64,000 nucleotides of DNA from Endocalyx cinctus (taxonomy: Eukaryota; Ascomycota; Sordariomycetes; Amphisphaeriales; Apiosporaceae): NCBI GenBank assembly GCA_001600455.1, contig BCKC01000004.1, positions 1,054,001 through 1,118,000 of the forward strand, written 5' to 3'. Shown here one piece after another: positions 11,446 through 23,621 of this stretch. The translations under genes were made by a program, and so were the position numbers. The notes under the pieces are model-generated. The model searched no databases, was not told the DNA's origin, and worked only from the letters and a program-made list of their open reading frames with translations. Position 1 is the first letter of the stretch; every line of letters starts with the position of its first letter.

Positions 11446-12058
11446 TGCTAAAACGGGAGGGTAGAGTTGCTCAGCACGTCACATAAATATGTTAGCATGG
11501 TTGGACCAGTATAACTTGACTGATTTTATCGTTTATATAGTGTACGCCGTAGAATAATAAATAATGGATCGTTCAAATTATCGCGTGTCTGTTAATAAAC
11601 CACCGGACCGCATTAACCGGTGACTTATGTTGTTGAACATCTATTGCGGAACCTCATTTAAGGAGGTAAAACAACTATATACGCAAATAGACAATGGAAG
11701 CACGTTTTAGAGAGAGAGAAAGAAAGTAGACGGATCTAAAATATATCACAGTTTATATCGATGTATGAAATAGTCTCTTACCCTCTTTGTCGCCTATTGT
11801 TCGCCGTCTGCCATTATACAATAATTGCTTGGACTAACCCAAACTAATGAATACAAAGCATGCCGAATATTCGTACACCCATAGAATCATCTTGTTTCTT
11901 CATATTACAAGCTTATTAATAATACGCTGGTATGAGGAACTGTATTATCTTCAGCTAACACAGCATCGCAAAATCATTCCTCGGAAATCCAAATATACAA
12001 TTATTCAACAAGAAAGAAAAAATATCACAACTTAAAAGGTTTAAAGTAAGGACAACGT
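11446..12058. other. Intergenic DNA
   Basis: AT-rich; no gene, repeat array or RNA recognised. Short open frames around 11847-12035 have no motifs. Confidence 0.5.
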
Positions 12059-13153
12059 TTAGAATAACACACCATCGTACCCCTGGGGGATAAGCGGGCG
12101 GATTATCGAATTAGGGTCCAGGCAAAGTTCGCACAAGTAACCCTGCCATAATTGATTGTACGTACTTTGATAATTCGCGCTCACGAGCGCCGGAGTGGTG
12201 AAATTGAAGAGAAGGTTATTATACAGGCCGCCGGCGCTGTTCGCGTGCAGGATCCGGAATATGGTGAGAAACAAGGTCGGCAGCGCGCGGCCGTCGAACC
12301 CGCTGGCCGACAGCTGGTCGTCGCGCGGGATGGCCTGCCGCGCGGCGGCGGCGCCGAGCCCGGGGGGCTGGCAGGCGACCTGGGCGCCCCAGGAGATGCA
12401 CTGGAAGAGCGACCGCCACTGGGTCTTGTGGTGGTTGCGGGCGCAGTCGGCGAGGTCGCCGGCGCAGACGAACGGGAACCCGACCACGTTCCAGGCCGGG
12501 TTCGCCGGCGTGAAGTGCGGGGGCGCGTTGGCGATCTGGCCGACGGGCATCGCGACGGCGGCGGGCGTCACCTGCACCTGGCGCCAGTACGTCCGGATCT
12601 CGTCCCACCGCGAGGCCGGGCTGATCGGGTGCCACGGCCCCATCGGGCCCGTCCACACCAGGTGGCCCGGGTCCCACCACTCGAACGTGTTCAGCTCCCG
12701 GTCCCAGACCGTCATCGTGTACACGTCGTGGGACTTGGTCCCGCGCCGGTGCCGGTGGATGAAGACGACGGACCGGTACCGCGCCAGGCCGACCCGGGCC
12801 CGCTGCAGGGCTAGGCTGGTCCACGGTATGGTCAGGTCGCGGGCGACGTCGGGGGGGAAGTCGATGTTCTGGCTACCGACGCCGCTCGCGGGTTGGATGT
12901 CGTAGAAGTACGTCCACGCGTCGACGGTCCAGGCTATCGGCTCTCTCATGTTGTACGCGTTCATCGCTACGCTCACGTCGCCGTCAAGCGGCCGGCCATT
13001 GACGTCTCGAAGCGCGTTAAAAAATCTAAGCAGAACGCGGACGAAGTTCAGGGTCAGTCTAGGAAGAGGCGGTCCCCCGTTAGCCAGAGGATATAAAGAC
13101 ATAGCTCCCATAAATGGAGGTGGGAAACTAGGGTTGGGATACGGTTGCGCCAT
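12059..13153 (-). CDS. Uncharacterised GC-rich protein with possible Ulp1-like cysteine protease features
   Basis: Single exon, 364 aa; start chosen at the first ATG (MAQPYPNPSF). No family is recognised with confidence. Visible pattern: GRPLDGDVSVAMNAYN (53-68) resembles the W-L-x-D-x-x-I/V-N entry motif of Ulp1/C48 proteases. SHDVYTMTVWD (141-151) followed by FEWWDPGH (157-164) resembles H-W...ID...YYDS with H142 and D161. SLFQCISWGAQ (248-258) places Cys252 where a nucleophile would follow a conserved Gln. H-D spacing is 19, close to Ulp1, and D-C spacing is 91, longer than usual. The body is strongly GC-rich against AT-rich flanks, with codon use shifted to G/C endings. If correct it would be a divergent SUMO/NEDD8-type isopeptidase or an unrelated orphan. 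There is no signal peptide or membrane segment. Confidence 0.72.
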   Translation of the reverse strand: MAQPYPNPSFPPPFMGAMSLYPLANGGPPLPRLTLNFVRVLLRFFNALRDVNGRPLDGDVSVAMNAYNMREPIAWTVDAWTYFYDIQPASGVGSQNIDFPPDVARDLTIPWTSLALQRARVGLARYRSVVFIHRHRRGTKSHDVYTMTVWDRELNTFEWWDPGHLVWTGPMGPWHPISPASRWDEIRTYWRQVQVTPAAVAMPVGQIANAPPHFTPANPAWNVVGFPFVCAGDLADCARNHHKTQWRSLFQCISWGAQVACQPPGLGAAAARQAIPRDDQLSASGFDGRALPTLFLTIFRILHANSAGGLYNNLLFNFTTPALVSANYQSTYNQLWQGYLCELCLDPNSIIRPLIPQGYDGVLF

Positions 13154-14195
13154 GGTGGCGATGTTCGTTTGTAATGCACTCCTTTAATCAGACGAAAGAA
13201 GAAAAAAATGTATATCATTAACAAGAAGACGTAAGTAGTCTTCTTGTAATGACTTTTGATGAGAAAAATAAAACTGCACAAAACAATGACTGTTCTTGAT
13301 GCCCATTTCTGCAAGTACAACGTAATTATATTTCCTCGTCCTTCTGTTCTGTGTTTTGTTTTTCTTTGTTCATACCCGGAACTAGAGTATGAAAGAGCTA
13401 TTGTATTTCACTAAACACCATAACTTCCATCACAATGAATAGTCGTTGTTGTCAATGCATATTGATTGAAACAGTGATAAAGAAGTAGGATCAGGACTAA
13501 ACAATAGCTACGCGAAATATCTTTGTCGATACATACTGGAGTGTAAATGTAAAATCGGGCTTGATAAGACTTGATTAACTCCCAATTTTATACTAGTAAG
13601 GGGCAATGATGAGTTCAGCATGCTAAAAGATACGAAAAATATAGATGTATTGAGAGAAGAATCGGTATCATCCATCATTATTTGATACCGAAAGGCCAAG
13701 CAGCCAAATTGCAAATAACATGTACCTTACGTGAAAACATATCAATCAAAACTTTTTTTTGAACCGAAAATTTAGTCCAATAAAAAAACGAATGTATACT
13801 ATAAAACATTTCAAAGCCAGTTCGATGAATCAACGATTGTGGTAAGAAAAAAAAGAAAAAAAAAAAAAANAAAGAAAACCACCCATTCCTTATACTTTTA
13901 ACCCACCCCTGAAACCCATGCAGCCTTGTAAATGCCCTAATACGATAATGCTCCGATGCGATTCACAATCGGTTATCTTATAAACTATCAGAATGTGTTG
14001 AAACAAATTTTTTTTTTTTTTAATTGAAAAAGGGGAGGTAGAAAATGCCGTATCTAAGTACGCCGTCGCAATGCAATGCCATGATGTCAGCGCTTCTTAA
14101 CCAAACCAAGAGGTATCCGAAGAAAAAAGAATAGATGAGAATCCTCGGGATGGTAAGAAGCAGGGAAGAATATGAGTCAGTAAGTGATCAAGCCA
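13154..14195. other. Intergenic DNA with an ambiguous base
   Basis: AT-rich, with several A/T runs. An N at 13870 inside a poly-A stretch marks unresolved sequence. No gene supported; a small minus-strand open frame at 13508-13714 has no motif. Confidence 0.6.
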
Positions 14196-15583
14196 CTACG
14201 AACGAAGCCCTCTCCAGATCCGATCCATCTTCTCCGCCGCCGCGCCCTGATAAGCAGCCATGTCGTTCGAAACGAGGAACTCGAACATCTTGGCGAGCTC
14301 CTCCGACATCCTCGCCGGGTCGAGGCCCACGCCCGGAGCGGTGCCGGTCAGCATGCGGCCGCAGTCGAGGGCGCAGCGGGCGGCGGCCTCGGCCCTAGGG
14401 CGGCAGGTCCGATCGAACGACTCGAGCGCGGCCGGGACGACGGCCCGCGACGACGTCCGGCCCAGGAGCGTGCTGAGGATGAGCGCTTCCTCCATGGCGA
14501 CGACGGTGTCGAGCCCTTGGAGGGTCGTCATCGAGTGCGCGCTGTCGCCCATCAGGCACGCGTTCCTCGTCACGTACGTGCGCGTCGGCTTGTGCTGCAT
14601 CTGGCATATGCCGGCCATTTGGACCGTGTATACGCTACGGATAAGCTGGATTTGTAGATAAGAAATAGTATAGTCAGTAACCATCATCTAGATTTCTTTT
14701 CTTTTCTTTATTTTTTTTCCAAAGGGCAGTATATTTATTGACTTACGCGAATCATGCCTTGACACGCGGGAACTTGATTGTTCGCGAATATTTCGGTGAA
14801 CTCATCCGGAGTGATCAATTTCGCCCAAGACCCGTCGGTTTCACGCTCGTTTGACCTGGCGTAGGCGGAAATCTGCACCTCGCTGCCGTGGTTGATCAGG
14901 TAATGCTGCATGAGGGTCCCGTTTCCGACCCAGGTGAGCTGGCAAGGGTTCTCGGGATCCAGGAATTCGATACCCATGACGCTCCGGGCCCTCTCGAGGG
15001 ACATCTTGACGGGCACGGCCCAGATGCCCGTATGCTCCGGCTGCAGGGCCGGATCGGCCGGGCCGAGCACGTGCTTCCGCGTCTGGCCGTGCACGCCGTC
15101 GGCCCCGATGACGACGTCGTACTTCTTGTGGGCGCCGTCGGCGAAGGCGACGACCAGGCCCTGGTCCGCGGCCGTCTCGGTGATGGACACGATCCGCGAG
15201 TTGGGGTGGATCATGCGCGGCGGTATCCCCTTGAGGATCTCGTCGAGGAACTCCTGCCGGCCGACCGTCCGCCGGACGCGCGGGTTGATGAACGAGGTGT
15301 CGAGCTCCTGCCCGGCGTTGGGACCGCTAGCGATCCGGATCTGGAAGCGACTGCGGACGGCGCCGGCGCGGTCGAGACATTGGAGCAGGGACGGGTCAAT
15401 GGCGTTGAGGACCTCTTCGACGTTGCCGACGAGGGTGATCCCCGGCCCTTCCTCCTTCAACGCTGGACGAGACTCGTATAGATCAGCCGCGATGTGAAAG
15501 TATCGTAACAGTCCTCGCAAGATGACAGCTCCAGTTAATCCTCCGCCGACGATGGCGACTCGTATTGTGGAAGGTGAATTCAT
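14196..15583 (-). CDS. FAD-dependent aromatic monooxygenase (salicylate hydroxylase-like), two exons
   Basis: Exon 1 is 14747-15583 and exon 2 is 14196-14645. The 101-bp intron starts GTAAGT and ends AATCCAG with a CTGAC branch site; the phase-0 junction gives 428 aa, normal for group A flavin monooxygenases. Seen: the Rossmann dinucleotide-binding motif VAIVGGGLTG (9-18), the DG motif VVIGADGVHG (157-166) and the FAD-ribityl GD motif, here MGDSAHS (311-317). Inference: NAD(P)H- and O2-dependent hydroxylation or epoxidation of an aromatic or polyketide-type substrate. The GD-motif surroundings (TTLQGLDTVVAMEEA) differ from the usual PHQGAGAGQAIEDA, so the substrate is open. It lies about 1 kb from the orphan GC-rich gene and about 3.6 kb from the P450, all on the minus strand, which could suggest a small metabolic group; no synthase is nearby. 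Confidence 0.88.
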
Positions 15584-18170
15584 GGTGTCAAAATCTGAAA
15601 GGAGGACGTATAATAAGTTGTGGAGACAAGGAATATTTTTAAAGATGCTCTTTAGTGATAATGGAACGTGGATACTATGGTGTTACTGATCGAGGTTTCC
15701 ATGTTCCTAGACTGGGAGCAGATGGATCACCTTTTAAGTAGGTTTCAGTCTCATATCGGCTCCCCCCTCCTTTTTCATTTCCTCTAAAGTTTTTCATGAT
15801 GAAGAAAAGAGCTATGTTTGGAATAGAACTAGCGGCGTCACTTGGATGGATGTTTTGCCCTGGCACTTTGGCTGGAAAAGTTCCTCCTCGGTAGACGACT
15901 TAGCTATGCTATCATCATGCGTATAACCAAAGTCCGATCATGAACTATGGCTTATCCAGGGGGTTTGTCTAACCAATCGGCTGTCCTTCTCGTTTCATGG
16001 ATTATAATGGACACTTTGGTTTAATCATATCAGCGGAGCGACAGGGCTAGAATGTCAGGGAGAGGATTTATTCCTTAGGATTGGCTCAGTTCCTGATTGG
16101 GTGAATGTGAACTCACACATCTTACTGTGTCTACAAGGTAGGTAGGTAGCTTAAGTAATTTGTAGTTGTTCGTTCATTAATGGAGTCAACTCCACCTTGA
16201 TAGCTTCAGCCCTAAGACAAATTGATTTACATAAGTGAAGAGAGAGTAAGAGAGAGTCCTGCGTAAGATTCGATGCGATGAAGAAGGTGATCATTCGGTT
16301 AACAGTGGGTAGAATAACAGGGGTCTCGTATGATGATTTACGATGCTCATCTTCTTTCTAAACGGATCCTTTATCATTGTTATTAATATTATCAGGCATC
16401 AGAATTAATCTTATGTAAATTTCTTTATATACATTTTGTGTACGGAGTATGAAGGTGATATTCTCTATGCGTAAACCAAGAAGCTTTAAAGGAGATCCTG
16501 ACCCCTGACCCCTGACCTCCCTTGCCTTATTGATCCTTGTTATTTTGAGAGATCTTGTTTCTCATATCTTCCAATATGTAAAGGCACTAACGCTGTGGCG
16601 TTGAGTCCATCATCGGAATTTTGTATGACTTGGATTATACGATCATGATCTATCTCTAGGCACCCGAATAATCTATACTAACTTAAGAAACACCCTCTTG
16701 ATATGGCAAGGCATATTATTCTGATTTTTTTTTTTTCAAATTCTTTCTTCAAACATCGATAGTTATTTAATAATAAATCAAGGTTGGAATATAATCTAGG
16801 CAGACGCTATACTATCAGATAATTTCATCCATTCAGGATTCTTCCTCCCAGGATCCTCCCTAGGGGGTAACATCTCATTCGCGCTTGTCAGTTTCGGCAA
16901 TGATATATCTTCCGAAGGATATGCATGCATGATAAAATTATAGTCTAGGGTAGTATAGAGATAATATCTCCGTGCGAGCCTCAAGTGAATGCCGACCACG
17001 ACGAAATTACTTGCTTATCCTTCCCCACGTGCTTGCGACAGTCTAGATTCTTCAAGAAAGCTATGAAGAAAAAACAATAACGTGAGACATAGACATATAC
17101 TTTAAGATGAGATATTGATGTAATCTAAGCACATAACTTAAAGACAGAGGAATGAATACATTAATACTAATTTCCCGCGACAACATGCGAGCGAGAACGA
17201 AAAAAAAAAAAAAAAAAAGTCTCGCTCGCGTCGCGACGACAGCAACCCGCTGTTTGATACTATGGTACTCTTTCCCTCACCTTATCCTCATATACCGCAT
17301 TTTTCCTCCTATGCGACGGAAGCATACGCCTTTTGGGAAGATCTCAGGATTATACACGAGTACTCTTGGTTAGTTCTAGTCATCGAAATTAAGCCCCCCC
17401 GAATCATTTCATACTCCATCACTCATGCTAACTACATTTCCGCAGATCATCCTTGCTTCAAACCATGAACGGCTCCGCGTTTCGAACCTTTATCGTCTTA
17501 GCCGGTAGTGGTATATCGGGGGCCATGCTGGAACGGCGGGATGGTGACGAGAGCGGAAATGCGCCCGAGTATACGACGTGGGTAGAAGACGACGTATGCG
17601 CTGCGGCTTTTCGTTCTTTTTTTTCTCCCGATGAGGAGAATTCGACGGGTTAGGTTGCGGTTTCAATCTCACTCGTTCAACTCGTACTGGTTTATAACGC
17701 CATAATACTATACTATTTTTCTTCACACTCCACATAAAAAAAAATCGTGGGAGAGAGGATCAGTCTGAGACATACGTTAGGGGGGCCACACGACGGAGAT
17801 AGAAGAAAGCTATTCTTTGAACGACGATTTCTTCCAGCATAGCCCCATTATATCCACACGACCGACATACGAATATAGTGACGGGAATCATATTAATTAC
17901 TTGTACCTATTCTAATAAATCTTGTAATAACATGAATCCAACTGAATTTTATAATTAACACCCTTCGTTAATACTTTCTTCGTATATCGTGAATGTAGCA
18001 TGCATATGTCGACGTGATTAGAAGAAAGTATCTTCTCCCTAGGTGGATATCGTATGTATACTCGAAGATGACATAATGAGGTAGAGTATAGGCTTAGCAC
18101 CCGTGGGGTCACGATGGAGATCGCGATTATCACGCTGCCAGTGGACTCTGATGGGCCATGACCTACCTCA

Positions 18171-18290
18171 TTCTCCGCAAAGTCCACCAAATTGAAGCTT
18201 TTTTCAAGTAAATTATCCTGCGCCGAGACATTTCTCCGCAAAGTCCACTAGGTTGAAAACATTTTCAAGTAGACTATCCTACTCACAGAA
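18171..18290. repeat. Imperfect 61-bp tandem duplication
   Basis: Two copies start at TTCTCCGCAAAGTCCAC (18171) and TTCTCCGCAAAGTCCAC (18232). They diverge by scattered substitutions (CCAAATTGAAG versus CTAGGTTGAAA) but share TTTTCAAGTA and CTATCCT/TTATCCT. Non-coding; no function apparent. Confidence 0.75.
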
Positions 18291-19561
18291 AATTAAAATT
18301 TGAAAGAGGGGAATAAAAAAAAAAAAAAAGGGTCAGCTTCTCAATTACAGTTACTTGCTACCAAAGTATACCAAGGAAAGAAACCCGGTTCGCCTGGAAA
18401 CTACCGAGATGACTTTCAAGGTAAGGATTGTAACGTAAGTATAAGTACCGTGTAAATTAGACGAGACATACCTATGCGTACTTTTAAGCCTCACCTCAGC
18501 ACTAGCAACCAAATATAACCATGCTACCTATATCCATGTATAGATCTTATGGATATAAATGTGTATATGTGTATATGTGTATAATGGACGTGTATGGATA
18601 ATTCCATACTGCCCTCCCACGTGCTGAAAATTACCCCCCCATAAACCAGCTGAATTACTTACATAATACACTACACGAATAGGAAGGATATTTCGTAGGG
18701 CTGACGGCTGTTTTAGCCGCGGTTCGGATTATCTCTTCTTCTTCTTTCACCGCGCTTATTTCATATTTCAATTTTTTGTTCTTGTTAAATGGTTGCCTGG
18801 ATTAAATAACTACGTTATCCGCGCGACGAGAGATTCTGGCCATCTTATAAGCATGGATCATGCACCCCATGAACTCAAATCCATTCAACGAGCGTCAAAA
18901 TAGACGCCGGAGACTCTTTTCAACCTGGCTAATGGATAATACAACCTTGGAAAGGTTAGCAGTACCGTGATGAGGTCATTTCAGGCTCACCTGAATTCAT
19001 AAGGCAACAGAATAAAAGGCTATCCTACACGGTAAGGGTCCATACTTATGTTTTTTTGTTCTAATTTCCTTGGCGGAAGTGATATATCTTGTATTATACG
19101 ATACTCTTTTGTGTACTTTATGTTTTACAAGAATGAACTTATACCTTTGGAGTCATCCTTCGGACACTTTGCAATCCTTGAATTTCTACCACCCCACCTC
19201 CGTTCCGGGGATTAATCTCTTCTACAATGAACTTTTGATTTCAAAATTTCCTCTTCATAAGCTTTGCATACTTTTCTCGCCCTTGATTACTCCGTCCCCC
19301 GCAAGGTATTTCGTCTTTCTGCTCTACTTGAGTAACCCTGCCTACTTCTAAATCTGGTACTAAGAATGTCGGTCGGTAGCCGTCACATTATCACGTTAGC
19401 TTCAACGTATATTCAGAGGAGAAGAAGCACGAGGTAGAGTGGAACAAATATACACATTATATCATTATCACTGCCGTTGTTAAAATGGCATGCTATAAGG
19501 CTTTACATACAATAGCTAGGTGGCAAATTAGTTACTAGGGGGGGGGTATCATTTCTTCTTC

Positions 19562-19565
19562 TTTT

Positions 19566-19596
<31 letters not shown>

Positions 19597-19600
19597 GGCG
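19562..19600. repeat. Homopolymer block T(n)G(n)
   Basis: About 14 T residues are followed by about 23 G residues. A G run this long can form G-quadruplex structures or may be an assembly artefact; it lies about 110 bp beyond the stop codon of the neighbouring Zn(II)2Cys6 factor. Confidence 0.7.
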
Positions 19601-19712
19601 ATTTCAATACTCTAGCGTTCATAGGAAGATTTAGAGGTTATCCGGTACGTACGTAATTATTTTGGGTATACACAAGATTTAAGACAGATCGAGGCGATGA
19701 GATTTGGCGTTT

Positions 19713-22650
19713 TCATAAAGGTGCAAAACCGGCTTCTTCGAGATCTTTCCTTTCCGGCAACATCGGTCGTCCCTGCATCGGAAATGGCCAGAACAGAGGG
19801 TTCTCCATACTCTTGACCGACTGCGCGACCGGTCCGGCAGCCGTCGTCCCGAGATCTGGCTTGAGGTTAATAGACGACGTTGGATCTTGCATCTCTGCTT
19901 CTGCCGTTACACTTTCGGAAATGATTCCTTCCATCTTTTCCATATCGCCGTGAGGTTCTGACGAACCCGCCGGAGACTGCCGAGGTCCCTCCCTAATCCT
20001 AGAAGCGAGGGACGAGCCCGCAGCTGCCCCACCCCAATTGCACATAAAATCTTCTTCTTGCACGTTGGGCGAAAAAAAGTTCAGACTGCTCGTCGATGGC
20101 CGAATCGCTTTATCCGTCTCCTCTAACGTACCGGGCTGCTGCTGACTAAAGTCGTCAACCTCAACGTTCCATTTCTTGGCTAAGTAACGGAGGATGTTGA
20201 GGGCCTGTCGTGCAAAATGGTGGCACGGCGCCATCTCCGTTAGGTTAGCGATGCCTTGACTTAAAGCTTGGGTGACGTTCGGGCTGAGCTTAGCCGTCGT
20301 AGTACTCGAGGGAGAAGCGGGTCCACCGTCGCCCGTCGAAGAGGGAGCCGGATGACCGTGACTGGGCCCCGCTTCAGGGTCGTCGGCCTTGACGGTAGAA
20401 GGATTAGAGGCCGCTGCCGGAGACGTAGTCGACTGAGCACTAGAATCACTCGCTCCAATTGCGAGGTGCATGATAGAAGAAGTCAAGACAAAGTAGGGCA
20501 CGAACGAGGGTGTGCGCCGCAACGTATAAAGCTGAGAGTACGAGCGTAGCAAAGCGTGAATAGCGTCTGCAGCCTGCGTGCATACATCTCGAGGTAATAT
20601 ACTTGAACCGATGATCCGTAACTTGATCAACGGGCGAAAAAGGAGTAATATTGCGAAGTGATAATACATGCTACTTCATCATTAGCCACCACAATGTAAA
20701 ATCTAGTAATTCTCTCTGTCTTTTTTTTTTTTTTTTTTTTTTTTTGAATAAAAAAAATGTGACAACTTACTGGGCAAAAAGAACGGCAGGGGTAAAATTA
20801 TGCCCTAGTCGTAAGACCTCTGGTATGCTATCATACCAGTTCAAATATTGTGTGTATATATTGAGAAGATCTCGACTAGTGACCGGCTGACCTGGCGAGT
20901 GAAGAACATAGAGCGATTGGTGAACAAGTTCACTGAGCTCGCAAAAACATTTATATACAGACCTCACATTCGAAGGTTGCTCGCAGGATCGCTGTAACGG
21001 AGCGCCTACGTAATGCTAATTATTAGTATATCTTCATGAGTTGTTCTATATTGGCCTTGAACGGAATAATACCTACCGTCGTCCGTGTAAGGGATCCAAA
21101 GAGAAGCCTCCACGTCATCGATTATGGCAGGCTTTGGTGGTAAATGAGGGAAACATGAGCACTGAGGTAGACAGCCCGTCGCTAGAGACCAGGCGCTACG
21201 ACGGAATTAGTGAGGCGTTTCTCAACAAGAAAAAGAATTCATCAACGTACTGGTCCAGGGCGAAGGCACCCCAAAAAGTAGCAGCTTGGACGGCTAGCTC
21301 GTCAGCATCACCGTCGTTCTGGATACGGTGAAGTCCCATCTCGATTGCCAAGCGGACGCTCTGGCCGGCGTAAAACCAAGATTCCGAATCCCGTCCACAG
21401 CTCGCCTCTCGGATCGACATTATCCCCAGAGCTTGGATAGTTGTTAGGTTATGATGGTTTCGCTCATCATGAAAAAGCCTCAGGGCTTCCTTGAAGAAGT
21501 GATCGCCAGCCGAGCGTGGATCGTTGGGATTGGCTCGGGTATTGGGTTGCGTAGAAAAGCGGCACCCAAGAGCTAAGAGGGCATTAACCAAGATAGGTGA
21601 GCAGTATCGATTCCGACCATTGCCAAAATCTTTAAGGAAATGCTCCTTGCTGAAGGAAGCGAACGTGGGGTACTCCCAGCAGAAGTACAAGGCGAGAAGG
21701 TGTTCGACTAACGCGGAATCCACATCGACCTGGGTCCACGTGTCAGATGCGACTTTGGTCTCGGGGGGCTCCAAAGGCGCTAGAACCTGATCTACACCTC
21801 TATATTTCGAAGTGTTGGTCGAAGATTGATCTTGTAGCCATAAGCCAACACGAGAACGCGGAGGGCCTTCGTGTAGCCATTGTAGGGCGTCTGGATGAGA
21901 GTCGCTCCGTTGCGAAACGGTCTGACTTTGACTATGACTTGAAATGTTCCAAGGACTGTTAGAGTCGATATCCTGTTTCATACTAGAACCCTGGGCGGTA
22001 ATAGGACTCATGCCAACTTGGGCGTAACCCGAGGGGCGAGGCATAGACTCGCCGAAATTCGAGAGCGGTGGAATATTTTCGTTGCTTCTAGATTCGGACT
22101 GCTGCTGTTGTTGCTGCTGTTGGATGTAAGCCGGCAACCCGGTCGGAGCGGTACGTTGAGACGGGCCACTTTCGTTGAGCCATTCGGAGATGCGATCTAC
22201 GCTATGTCCGCTGCGCAACCTGTTCAAAACCTCTTCCCATAAATCAGGACGAACCAAGGCAGAAAAGACGACGTCGTTTTGGCGTTGCTGTCGCTTGAGA
22301 GATTCGATTTCGTGACGTAAATTCTCTTTGGATTGTCGTACAGGTATCTCGTATATACATTCCACGTCTTTCTGACTTCTGCATCTACCGCACGGTTTTT
22401 GACCATCGCATTTTGCCCTTTTCTTCCTGCATTCGGTGCAGGCGTTCGGAGTGACGACGCCTAAGCCTCTTCTCCTCTTGGAATTAGTCGGGTGGGAAGG
22501 GTCGGATGGGTTTCCGGACGGGTTAGAACTAGAAGCTGCTGCGGTCGGGGGAGCCTCATGTTTCTGGCTCGTCCTCGAAGAAGTCGTCGTCGGCGGTTCG
22601 GCTGAGGTGCCGCTACCCGGATCATCCTCCATTCGGCACGTAAATGTCAA
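19713..22650 (-). CDS. Zn(II)2Cys6 transcription factor with fungal-specific TF domain, four exons
   Basis: Exons 21251-22650, 21077-21195, 20771-21005 and 19713-20670. Introns of 55, 71 and 100 bp have donors GTACGT, GTAGGT and GTAAGT; all junctions keep frame, giving 903 aa. Seen: the binuclear zinc cluster C71-x2-C74-x6-C81-x5-C87-x2-C90-x7-C98, a following helical linker (SKENLRHEIESLKRQQ), a polyglutamine run of about eight, then the middle homology region with ALYFCWEYPTFA, ALGCRFS, LGIMSIREASCGRDSESW, the joined LDHAWSLATG across intron 1, and HMYYHFAILLLFRP across intron 3. The C-terminal 200 residues are Ser/Pro-rich. It resembles factors often annotated as NirA-like in Sordariomycetes, but I cannot assign the regulon. 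Start could instead be Met7 (MEDDPGSG). Confidence 0.9.
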
Positions 22651-23621
22651 GCGATCTCCTGGACCATGCTCGACTCGTCGCGGAGCAGAGATTATAATAG
22701 AAGAAATAAGAACGAGGTTAAAAAATGGGTAACAAAAAGAAAAGTCGCAAAAAGAGAATAAGGCGAAAAAGTTTTCGTTTTCCTATTGGAAAATAAAATT
22801 TGTTTATATTCTTTTAATATGGTATATCAAAGGTGAAGGTTGTCAGGTCGAGGTAAACACTGGAATAGTTGGCACGGTGGCGGGGTTTTTTTCTCTTTTG
22901 AAGCTTCTCGAAGCTTATCCCATTGTTCGACAACCGTAAGTAGTATAAATTCAAATTAGTGATGGAGATCTTTGCTTTGAAGGGCGTTCACGATAAGATG
23001 AAAACTAATAAGACGCCTTAACCGTTTACGCTTAAGACTCATATTAAAGAATCTTATAGGTATTTGGTGCATTAATCAATTCCACTGTACTAAACTACTT
23101 CAGATGTTAATATACTAAATATGATATCAGAATGACCTAATATACCTAATCCCCTTGTCACTAACTGCGGGGGCAGGGGGGGCAGGGGGGGGTTTATAAC
23201 AGTAGAAGCTATCCTATCTGCAAGCCTACTTAAGTACAAGTAGTATACTTACAAGTAACTAACCGTTCGGCTTCGCGGGTACTCTACTGTACATCTTTAG
23301 CGACGGGTGCTACTAAAGTACACTAAAGTACACATTACAACACTCAACGGTAGGATATAATACAAGTATAATCTTATTCTTACGATAATATTTACAGGAC
23401 ATTAGAATAGGCTATCTATTCAGATGAAGAGACATAATAAATTGTAGTAGTTTATTGTAAATACCTGAACGAAACCAACCACCTTTGCTTCCTTTTATTA
23501 CTACCAGCCCAAATGAACAAAGAAGAAAATGTATGAACGTTTTCAATATTTCCCTACATCTTAGGGCCTATACACAAATAAGAATCGACTACCCTCTACT
23601 AAGTTTGCTACATAAATAATA
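22651..23621. other. Intergenic DNA between two minus-strand genes
   Basis: AT-rich apart from a G-rich patch (GGGGGCAGGGGGGGCAGGGGGGG region near 23168-23192). Likely promoter of the Zn(II)2Cys6 factor and 3' flank of the Brl1/Brr6 gene. No gene seen. Confidence 0.5.

Larger units (their letters stand above)
15584..19712. other. Long intergenic region
   Basis: No supported gene in 4.1 kb. It includes the FAD monooxygenase 5' flank, a TACGGAGTA copy at 16441, A/T runs, a 61-bp tandem duplication at 18171-18290 and a T-then-G homopolymer at 19562-19600. A plus-strand open frame at 17453-17653 (66 codons) has no recognisable motif and is not called. Confidence 0.55.

Noticed and set aside
12152..12905. 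Plus-strand frames opposite the orphan GC-rich gene
   Set aside because: Arg/Gly/Ala/Pro-rich antisense shadows caused by high GC. The minus frame is longer, starts with ATG and has protein-like composition.
17453..17653. Plus-strand 66-codon frame
   Set aside because: Isolated, with no recognisable domain and no convincing splice partners.
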